Source of the DNA: Alphaproteobacteria bacterium
Lineage (GTDB): Bacteria > Pseudomonadota > Alphaproteobacteria > Rhodobacterales > Rhodobacteraceae
Direction of reading: 5' to 3'
Assembly: GCA_030425945.1 (NCBI GenBank)
Contig: JAUHZL010000215.1
Span: forward strand, 1-5,503
Length of the DNA: 5,503 nucleotides
The number at the start of each line of letters is the position of its first letter. Within the stretch, counting starts at the first letter, position 1. Positions 1 to 4,842 of this stretch are shown piece after piece. Both the position numbers and the translations under genes were made by a program. The notes beneath the pieces were generated by a model. That model was not told the origin of the DNA. It made no database searches and saw only the letters and a program-made list of their open reading frames with translations.

Positions 1-720
1 AAGCCGCCGTTCCCGGCGGGCGCGGGCCTCTACGGCTGCCCGACCACCGTGAACAACGTCGAGTCGATCGCCGTCGTGCCGACCATCCTGCGCCGGGGCG
101 GCGAGTGGTTCGCAGGCTTCGGACGCCCGAACAACACCGGCACCAAGCTCTTCGCGATCTCGGGCCACGTGAACCACCCCTGCGTGGTCGAAGAGGCCAT
201 GTCGATCCCGTTCCGCGAACTGATCGACCGCCACTGCGGCGGCATCCGGGGCGGCTGGGGCAACCTCAAGGCGGTGATCCCGGGCGGCTCGTCAGTGCCC
301 TGCCTGCCCGCCGCCACGATGGACGACGCCATCATGGACTTCGACTGGCTGCGCGAGCAGCGCTCGGGCCTCGGCACCGCGGCGGTGATCGTGATGGATC
401 AGTCCACCGACATCATCAAGGCGATCTGGCGGCTGTCGAAGTTCTACAAGCACGAGTCCTGCGGCCAGTGCACGCCCTGCCGCGAAGGCACCGGCTGGAT
501 GATGCGCGTGATGGACCGCCTGGTGACCGGCGAGGCCGAGGTCGAGGAAATCGACATGCTGCTCGACGTCACCAAGCAGGTCGAAGGCCACACCATCTGC
601 GCCCTGGGCGACGCGGCCGCCTGGCCGATCCAGGGCCTGATCCGGCACTTCCGCGACGAGATCGAGGACCGCATCAAGGCCAAGCGCACCGGCCGCGTCA
701 GCGCGGTCGCGGCGGAATAA
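1..720 (+). CDS. nuoF: NADH-quinone oxidoreductase subunit F, 3' part
   Basis: This is the C-terminal 239 residues of the NADH-binding subunit of complex I; the 5' end, which would carry the NADH and FMN sites, lies before the window. The frame is open from base 1 and starts with the typical NuoF stretch KPPFPAGAGLYGCPTTVNNV. The SLBB-type region follows (about residues 48-100 of the fragment: FAISGHVNHPCVVEE through IPGGSSVPCLPA). Next comes the N3 [4Fe-4S] motif SCGQCTPCREGTGWM, with Cys at fragment residues 154, 157 and 160, and the fourth ligand Cys200 in HTICALGDAAAWPIQGL. The protein accepts hydride from NADH through FMN and passes electrons via N3 toward NuoG, on the cytoplasmic side. 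It ends in TAA. An internal ATG at base 49 is not the start, because conserved NuoF sequence continues upstream of it. The identification is secure; only the missing N-terminus is unknown. Confidence 0.97.
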   Translation, partial: KPPFPAGAGLYGCPTTVNNVESIAVVPTILRRGGEWFAGFGRPNNTGTKLFAISGHVNHPCVVEEAMSIPFRELIDRHCGGIRGGWGNLKAVIPGGSSVPCLPAATMDDAIMDFDWLREQRSGLGTAAVIVMDQSTDIIKAIWRLSKFYKHESCGQCTPCREGTGWMMRVMDRLVTGEAEVEEIDMLLDVTKQVEGHTICALGDAAAWPIQGLIRHFRDEIEDRIKAKRTGRVSAVAAE

Positions 721-724
721 ACCC

Positions 725-769
725 CGGGGCGCGCGCGCTCGCCTGCGTGCAGGCGTCCCCCGCGCCCCG
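725..769 (+). repeat. GC-rich nested inverted repeat after nuoF
   Basis: Bases 725-733 (CGGGGCGCG) are perfectly complementary to 761-769 (CGCGCCCCG). Inside this, 741-745 (GCCTG) pairs with 750-754 (CAGGC) around a 4-nt loop. The structure begins 4 bases after the nuoF stop and ends just before the ribosome binding site of the next gene. No T-tract follows, so it is not a canonical intrinsic terminator. It could be an mRNA-stabilising or processing hairpin, or a partial attenuator that sets the nuoF to downstream ratio. The pairing is seen directly; the function is inferred. Confidence 0.5.
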
Positions 770-783
770 TGAAAGGCACCCAA

Positions 784-1284
784 ATGGCGCATCCCGCCGG
801 TCATCATCTGGCCCAGCTCAACGTCGGGCGGCTCGTCGCGGAGACCTCGGATCCCCGCGTCGCGCCGTTCATGCGCGCGCTCGACGCGGTGAACGCGGTC
901 GGCAAGCGCTCGCCGGGCTTCGTGTGGATGATGGCAGGCTCGGGCGAGCCGGGCACCGGCAACACCGAGGCCAAGATCGGCGGCGACCCGCGCTTCGTGT
1001 CGAACCTGACGGTGTGGGAGGATGTCGAAAGCCTCGAAGCCTTCGTCTGGACCACCGTCCACCGCCAGTTCTACGCCCGCCGCGCCGAGTGGTTCGAGGT
1101 GCTGGGCGACCGGCATTTCGTGATGTGGTGGGTCCCGGCCGGACACCGCCCGACGCTGGCCGAGGCGCTGGACCGGCTCGACGACTACCGCGACAACGGG
1201 CCGTCCGAGCGGGCCTTCGGCTGGGCCGACCTGCCGCAGGCGCGGCTCTGGCGCGACGCGCGCTGCGACGCGGGGGCGGCATGA
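784..1284 (+). CDS. DUF3291-like protein
   Basis: This encodes 166 aa beginning MAHPAGHHLAQLNVGRLVAE. The opening HLAQLNVGRL, then DPRVAPFMRALDAVNAVGKRSPGFVW, NLTVWEDVESLEAFVW and the RRAEWFEVLGDRHFVMWWVPAGHRPTL region (each read in parts) match my recollection of DUF3291, a small family of unknown function thought to adopt a dimeric alpha/beta-barrel fold like antibiotic-biosynthesis monooxygenases. I chose ATG 784 because GAAAGG (771-776) lies 7 bases upstream and the family's N-terminus starts there; an in-frame GTG at 769 would add five residues but overlaps the hairpin arm. There is no signal peptide or membrane segment, so it is probably cytoplasmic. The only Cys is near the C-terminus. 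The stop overlaps the next ATG (ATGA at 1281-1284), indicating translational coupling. Its role in a complex I operon is unknown; no cofactor motif is visible. Confidence 0.82.
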   Translation: MAHPAGHHLAQLNVGRLVAETSDPRVAPFMRALDAVNAVGKRSPGFVWMMAGSGEPGTGNTEAKIGGDPRFVSNLTVWEDVESLEAFVWTTVHRQFYARRAEWFEVLGDRHFVMWWVPAGHRPTLAEALDRLDDYRDNGPSERAFGWADLPQARLWRDARCDAGAA

Positions 1285-1721
1285 GACACCTGATCCTGCC
1301 CGCGCTGCTCACCGCCGCCCTGCCGGTGCAGGCCGAGACCCCGCTGCGCCCGGCCCCCGACTATTTCGTCGAGGCGCTGTTCAGCCTGACGCTGGCCGAG
1401 GCCATCGCGCAGGCCTGCCCGGAACTGGGCATGGACCTCTTCGCGGCGCAGACGCAGGCGGGCGAGCTGACCGAGCGACTGGTGGCCGACGGCTTCGGCC
1501 GGACGCAGCCCTTCGCCCAGATGATCGACCCGGCCCCGGCGCTGCGCGACCTGCAGGCCGCCTTCCTCGAAACCTACCCGATCGCCGGGGCGGACGCCGA
1601 GGCGGTCTGTGCCGCCGGGCACGCCGAGATGGAAAAGGGCACCGCCATCGGCACGCTGCTGATCGACGCGGCGCTGCTGCCGCGCACCGCGCCGCCCGAC
1701 GTCCCGGAGGCGGACCAATGA
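1281..1721 (+). CDS. Exported two-cysteine protein, divergent DUF5333-like
   Basis: This encodes 146 aa. The N-terminus MRHLILPALLTAALPVQA is a typical Sec signal peptide with likely cleavage after Ala18 (VQA|ETP), so the mature protein should be periplasmic. It is predicted mostly helical and has exactly two cysteines, Cys46 (QACPELG) and Cys110 (AVCAAGHAEM), which could form a disulfide. Pattern and spacing (64 residues between Cys) match the gene at 1840-2250 (66 residues), with CPE and C-A-x-G-x-x-E-x-(5)-IG-x-LL in common, so the two are probably paralogues. I recall a family called DUF5333 next to nuoG in Rhodobacterales; this copy is the more divergent one, and its C-terminus is longer. 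The start ATG overlaps the preceding stop (ATGA). No function is recognised; an assembly or stability factor for complex I is a guess from position only. Confidence 0.75.
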   Translation: MRHLILPALLTAALPVQAETPLRPAPDYFVEALFSLTLAEAIAQACPELGMDLFAAQTQAGELTERLVADGFGRTQPFAQMIDPAPALRDLQAAFLETYPIAGADAEAVCAAGHAEMEKGTAIGTLLIDAALLPRTAPPDVPEADQ

Positions 1722-1843
1722 GCGGCGTGTTGCCCTGTCATCGCCCAGCCTTTGGTCGCTATTGCCTAGCAGGCGCACCCGCGTGTCTGTCGGCGGCACG
1801 ACCCGGCGCGATCCCCGCCCCGGACCGGAGTGAGATCAGATGA
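1718..1843 (+). CDS. Possible 41-aa ORF coupled on both sides
   Basis: This ORF starts at an ATG that overlaps the preceding stop (ATGA, 1718-1721) and ends at a TGA that overlaps the next start (ATGA, 1840-1843). A perfect GGAGG (1706-1710) sits 7 bases before its ATG. The peptide starts MSGVLPCHRPAFGRYC, is arginine- and proline-rich and has three cysteines (7, 16, 23). It resembles no family I know. Against it: roughly a third of its codons end in A or T, including CTA, AGA, AGT and several GCA, unlike the neighbouring genes, so it may be noncoding spacer that happens to be open. If translated, it may act mainly to carry ribosomes across the 118-base gap. Confidence 0.3.
   Translation: MSGVLPCHRPAFGRYCLAGAPACLSAARPGAIPAPDRSEIR
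1827..1842 (+). promoter_or_regulatory. RBS and start of the second exported protein
   Basis: GGAG at 1827-1830 lies 9 bases before ATG 1840. A TGA at 1831-1833 is in frame just upstream of that ATG, so the gene cannot begin earlier in that stretch. This fixes the start. Confidence 0.6.
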
Positions 1844-2250
1844 CCCTGAAGACCCTTGCCCTGACCCTCGGCCTGACGCTGACCGCCCTGCCGGCCGCGG
1901 CGGTCGATTTCGGCCCGCTGCGCACCGATCCCGAACTCTCGGCCGGGCTGCGCTGGATCGCGGCCGCCGACACCATCCGCAACACCTGCCCCGAGATCGA
2001 GGAGCGGACCTGGGCCTCGCTCAACTTCGCGCGCAAGCTGCTGAACCGGGCGTTCGACCTGGGCTACGGCTTCGGCGAGGCGAAGGCCTACGTCGACGAT
2101 GAGACCGAGCAGGCCCGCGTGCGGGCCGAGGCGATGGCCTATCTCCGGCAGGTCGGCGCGGTCGAGGGCGACGCGGCCAGCTTCTGCGCGGTGGGCCGCA
2201 CCGAGATCGACCGCAAGAGCCAGATCGGCGTGCTGCTGCGCGTGCGCTGA
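1840..2250 (+). CDS. Exported two-cysteine protein, DUF5333-like
   Basis: This encodes 136 aa. The N-terminus MTLKTLALTLGLTLTALPAAA is a Sec signal peptide, with likely cleavage after Ala21 (AAA|VDF). The mature part is helical and charged, with only two cysteines: Cys50 in NTCPEIEER and Cys116 in SFCAVGRTEIDR. They probably form a periplasmic disulfide. The C-terminal pattern SFC-x-x-GR-x-EI-x-(4)-IG-x-LL and the position directly before nuoG agree with my memory of DUF5333 proteins in Rhodobacterales nuo operons. The gene at 1281-1721 shares the same architecture. No enzyme motif or metal site is visible. The location in the operon suggests co-expression with complex I, but the sequence does not show what it does. 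Confidence 0.82.
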   Translation: MTLKTLALTLGLTLTALPAAAVDFGPLRTDPELSAGLRWIAAADTIRNTCPEIEERTWASLNFARKLLNRAFDLGYGFGEAKAYVDDETEQARVRAEAMAYLRQVGAVEGDAASFCAVGRTEIDRKSQIGVLLRVR

Positions 2251-2381
2251 GGCTTGAGGACGCATTCAAAGCCCGGAGCATTCCGGGCACAACGCCGGGG
2301 AGTGCAGACCCTTCCCGGCCAGAGACACGGGAACGGACCCGCTCCCGGCCAGCGCGCCGGGGGCTGACGGGAGAGACGCGA
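2251..2381 (+). promoter_or_regulatory. Structured 131-nt leader before nuoG
   Basis: This spacer has no convincing ORF but is dense in complementary segments. A perfect hairpin pairs 2271-2277 (GCCCGGA) with 2282-2288 (TCCGGGC) around GCAT. TTCCCG (2312-2317) can pair with CGGGAA (2328-2333), and CTCCCG (2342-2347) with CGGGAG (2368-2373). The last segment contains the nuoG Shine-Dalgarno. An alternative register pairs 2294-2301 with 2312-2319 and 2328-2332 with 2343-2347, leaving the Shine-Dalgarno free. This suggests translational control or mRNA processing ahead of nuoG. Chance pairing in GC-rich DNA is the main competing explanation. Confidence 0.4.
2307..2352 (+). repeat. Imperfect tandem repeat in nuoG leader
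   Basis: The unit GACCC-(1-2 nt)-TCCCGGCCAG occurs at 2307-2322 and again at 2336-2352, about 30 bases apart. TCCCGGCCAG itself is identical at 2313-2322 and 2343-2352. Each copy is followed by a CGGGA segment able to fold back on it, so the repeat looks like a duplicated hairpin. Confidence 0.55.
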
Positions 2382-4403
2382 ATGACCCAAGGACGCAAGA
2401 TCATCATCGACGGCCACGAGATCGAGGTCGATCCGGCCATGACCCTGATCCAGGCCTGCGAGCAGGCCGGGATCGAGGTGCCGCGCTTCTGCTACCACGA
2501 GCGCCTGTCGATTGCCGGGAACTGCCGGATGTGCCTTGTCGAGGTCGTCGGCGGCCCGCCCAAGCCCGCGGCGTCCTGCGCGATGCAGGTCCGCGACCTG
2601 CGCCCCGGCCCGGACGGTGCGCCGCCGGTCATCAAGACCAACTCGCCGATGGTGAAGAAGGCCCGCGAGGGGGTGATGGAGTTCCTGCTCATCAACCACC
2701 CGCTCGACTGCCCGATCTGCGACCAGGGCGGCGAATGCGACCTGCAGGACCAGGCAATGGCCTACGGCGTCGACTTCTCGCGCTACCGCGAGCCCAAGCG
2801 CGCCTCGGCCGACCTCGATCTCGGCCCGCTGGTCGAGACCCACATGACCCGCTGCATCTCCTGCACCCGCTGCGTGCGCTTCACGACCGAGGTCGCGGGG
2901 ATCACCCAGATGGGCCAGACCGGGCGCGGCGAGGACAGCGAGATCACCAGCTATCTCAACCAGACGCTCGATTCGAACATGCAGGGCAACATCATCGACC
3001 TGTGCCCGGTCGGCGCGCTGGTCTCGAAGCCCTACGCCTTCACCGCCCGTCCTTGGGAACTGACCAAGACCGAGACCATCGACGTGATGGACGCGCTCGG
3101 GTCGAACATCCGCGTCGACACCAAGGGCCGCGAGGTCATGCGCATCCTGCCGCGCAACCATGACGGCGTGAACGAGGAGTGGATCAGCGACAAGTCCCGC
3201 TTCGTCTGGGACGGCCTGCGCCGCCAGCGCCTCGACACCCCCTACATCCGCGAGAACGGCAAGCTGCGGAAGGCAAGCTGGGGCGAAGCCCTGTCCGCCG
3301 CCGCCGCCGCGATGCGCGGCAAGACGGTCGCGGGCCTCGTCGGCGATCTCGCCCCGGTGGAAGCGGTCTATGCGCTGAAGGGCCTCGTCGAGGGGCTGGG
3401 CGGTCGCGTCGAATGCCGCACCGACGGCGCGAAGCTGCCCGCCGACAACCGCCTCGGCTATGTCGGCAACGCCGCCATCGAGGATATCGACAGCGCCAAG
3501 ATGATCCTGCTGATCGGCACCAACCCGCGCGACGAGGCGCCGGTGCTGAACGCGCGCATCCGCAAGGCCTGGCTGAACGGCGCCAAGGTCGCGCTGATCG
3601 GCGAGGCGGCTGACCTGACCTACGATTACAGCCACATCGGCACCGACCGCGCAGCACTGGCCGCGCTCGCCGCGATGGATCATTCCGACAAGCACGGCGT
3701 GCCGGGCGTGATGATCATCGGGCAGGGCGCCCTGACCGAGGCCGACGGCGCCGCCGTCCTCGCCACCGCGATGAACACCGCCGCTGCCGCGCAGTCCAAG
3801 GTGATGGTGCTGCACACCGCCGCGGCCCGCGTCGGCGCGATGGACGTGGGCGCGGTCACCGAGGGCGGCCTTCCGGCGGCCATCGAGGGGGCGGACGTCA
3901 TCTACAGCCTCGGCGCCGACGAGGTCGAGATCGCGCCGGGCCCGGTGGTGATCTACCAGGGCAGCCACGGCGACCGCGGCGCGCACCGCGCCGACATCAT
4001 CCTGCCGGGCGCGGCCTGGACCGAGGAGCACGGCCTGTTCGTCAACACCGAGGGACGTCCGCAACTGGCCTTCCGCGCCGGGTTCGCGCCCGGCCAGGCG
4101 AAGGAGAACTGGACGATCCTGCGCGCGTTGTCGGGCGAGCTCGGCCAGCCGCTGCCCTATGACAGCCTCGCGGCGCTGCGCCAGTCCCTCGTGGCCGCGC
4201 ATCCGCACCTGGGCGACATCGACGAGGTGCCCGAGAACACCGGCGCCGCGCTGACGGCGGGCACGCTGGGCGAGGCGACCTTCCGCCCGGCGATCCGCGA
4301 CTTCTACCTGACCAACCCCGTCGCGCGCGCCAGCGCCCTGATGGCGGAGCTCAGCGCGGCGGCGAAGGCCCGCAAGGCAACGGCGCAACTGGCGGCGGAG
4401 TAA
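2382..4403 (+). CDS. nuoG: NADH-quinone oxidoreductase subunit G
   Basis: This complete 673-aa protein is the large iron-sulfur subunit of the peripheral arm, relaying electrons from NuoF toward the quinone-side subunits. The N-terminal ferredoxin-like domain holds N1b [2Fe-2S] ligands Cys37, Cys48, Cys51 and Cys66 (RFCYHE, GNCRMCLVE, ASCAMQ). Cluster N5 follows with His106, Cys110, Cys113 and Cys119 (INHPLDCPICDQGGECDLQD). Cluster N4 uses Cys158, Cys161, Cys164 and Cys208 (CISCTRCVRF, DLCPVGAL). The rest, from about residue 215, is the molybdopterin-oxidoreductase-like domain, which in complex I has no Mo cofactor; ADIILPG at 537-543 and EEHGLFVNTEGR at 548-559 are recognisable. The extra N7 cluster motif of the E. 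coli and Thermus proteins is absent, as in mitochondrial and other alphaproteobacterial homologues. GGGAGAG at 2369-2375 is the ribosome binding site, 6 bases before ATG. The lipoprotein gene follows after only 4 bases. Confidence 0.98.
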   Translation: MTQGRKIIIDGHEIEVDPAMTLIQACEQAGIEVPRFCYHERLSIAGNCRMCLVEVVGGPPKPAASCAMQVRDLRPGPDGAPPVIKTNSPMVKKAREGVMEFLLINHPLDCPICDQGGECDLQDQAMAYGVDFSRYREPKRASADLDLGPLVETHMTRCISCTRCVRFTTEVAGITQMGQTGRGEDSEITSYLNQTLDSNMQGNIIDLCPVGALVSKPYAFTARPWELTKTETIDVMDALGSNIRVDTKGREVMRILPRNHDGVNEEWISDKSRFVWDGLRRQRLDTPYIRENGKLRKASWGEALSAAAAAMRGKTVAGLVGDLAPVEAVYALKGLVEGLGGRVECRTDGAKLPADNRLGYVGNAAIEDIDSAKMILLIGTNPRDEAPVLNARIRKAWLNGAKVALIGEAADLTYDYSHIGTDRAALAALAAMDHSDKHGVPGVMIIGQGALTEADGAAVLATAMNTAAAAQSKVMVLHTAAARVGAMDVGAVTEGGLPAAIEGADVIYSLGADEVEIAPGPVVIYQGSHGDRGAHRADIILPGAAWTEEHGLFVNTEGRPQLAFRAGFAPGQAKENWTILRALSGELGQPLPYDSLAALRQSLVAAHPHLGDIDEVPENTGAALTAGTLGEATFRPAIRDFYLTNPVARASALMAELSAAAKARKATAQLAAE

Positions 4404-4407
4404 GGCG

Positions 4408-4821
4408 GTGCGGTCGGCACCGCGCCTTCCGGCGGGGGCGCTGGCCCTCGCCCTCGCGGGCCTGTCGGCCTGCGGCGGCACGGCCGAGTCGGCGCGCCGC
4501 GATACCCCCTTCACGCCCGGCTACGGGCCGATCGAAACCCGGCTGCTGGACGGCGATCTGGTGAATTTTCATGTGGAAATGACCGGCGCCCGCACGGTAG
4601 ACGACGTCGAGGACTATGCCCGCTGCGCCGCAGCACGGTATGCGCTGATCCGGGGGTACGGCTTTGCGCGACATGTGCGCACAACGGTATACAAACAGGG
4701 TGGCGTTTGGCGCGGAGATGCGGTTTACACCGTCTCGCCAGCGCTGCCCCAAGGTTTCCGCACGATCGATGCCGAGGTGGTTGTCGCGGATTGCGCGGAA
4801 AACGGCATACCGACGGTATGA
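4408..4821 (+). CDS. Putative small lipoprotein between nuoG and nuoH
   Basis: This encodes 137 aa from a GTG start, with GGAG at 4397-4400, inside the end of nuoG, 7 bases upstream. The N-terminus carries Arg residues, a hydrophobic stretch (LPAGALALALAGLSACGG) and a good lipobox LSAC, so Cys22 should be lipidated after signal peptidase II cleavage. The mature domain has two further Cys (RCAAARYALIRGYGF and VVADCAENG regions). The RCA-x-x-A-x-x-x-x-GY pattern loosely recalls small alphaproteobacterial lipoproteins of the CC0125/CC1285 type, but I hold this weakly. The gene starts 4 bases after nuoG and ends 21 bases before nuoH, so it is part of the operon. Codon use changes: the first third is strongly GC-ending, whereas from about base 4560 many A/T-ending codons appear (ACA, GTA, AAA, GTT, ATA). 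Function is unknown; a membrane-anchored accessory factor for complex I is speculation. Confidence 0.72.
   Translation: MRSAPRLPAGALALALAGLSACGGTAESARRDTPFTPGYGPIETRLLDGDLVNFHVEMTGARTVDDVEDYARCAAARYALIRGYGFARHVRTTVYKQGGVWRGDAVYTVSPALPQGFRTIDAEVVVADCAENGIPTV
4664..4693 (+). promoter_or_regulatory. Possible internal promoter upstream of nuoH
   Basis: TTGCGC (4664-4669) and TATACA (4688-4693) are separated by 18 bases and resemble a sigma-70 -35/-10 pair, in a locally AT-richer part of the lipoprotein gene. The candidate spacer also contains the 8-bp palindrome GTGCGCAC (4675-4682). Transcription from here would give a leader of roughly 140 bases before nuoH. It is only a sequence match, and it lies inside a coding region. 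Confidence 0.2.
4806..4820. repeat. 15-bp palindrome before nuoH
   Basis: CATACCGACGGTATG is a perfect inverted repeat of two 7-bp arms around a central A. It covers the end of the lipoprotein gene, including two bases of its TGA stop, and lies 22 bases before the nuoH ATG. It could be a DNA operator, or in RNA a short 6-bp hairpin with a 3-nt loop. The symmetry is seen directly; its use is unknown. Confidence 0.45.
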
Positions 4822-4842
4822 ACGAGGACGGTGTAACAACTG

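Noticed and set aside
725..769. Intrinsic terminator after nuoF
   Set aside because: The stem is strong, but no T-tract follows and coding continues within 15 bases, so a canonical terminator call is not supported.
105..1280. Long open frame preceding and continuous with the exported-protein gene at 1281
   Set aside because: It is out of frame with nuoF and the DUF3291-like gene and is arginine/proline-rich shadow sequence. Only the part from ATG 1281 begins with a signal peptide and has a coupling ATGA.
1730..1765. Promoter in the gap between the exported-protein genes (TTGCCC with TATTGC or TTTGGT)
   Set aside because: Spacings are 24 or 15 bases and the hexamers are poor matches.
2302..2367. 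Tiny 21-codon GTG frame in the nuoG leader, with PGQR encoded twice
   Set aside because: The purine-rich stretch is directly against the GTG with no usable spacing. The peptide repeat is a by-product of the 30-base DNA repeat.
2597..3100. Missing N7 iron-sulfur motif in NuoG considered as a loss
   Set aside because: Absence of N7 is normal for mitochondrial and alphaproteobacterial-type subunits, so it is not an anomaly here.
2139..4514. A 791-codon open frame on the minus strand opposite nuoG
   Set aside because: It mirrors nuoG over its full length and has the His/Arg/Asp/Gly-rich, low-complexity composition typical of antisense frames in GC-rich coding DNA. The plus strand has all the NuoG cluster motifs.
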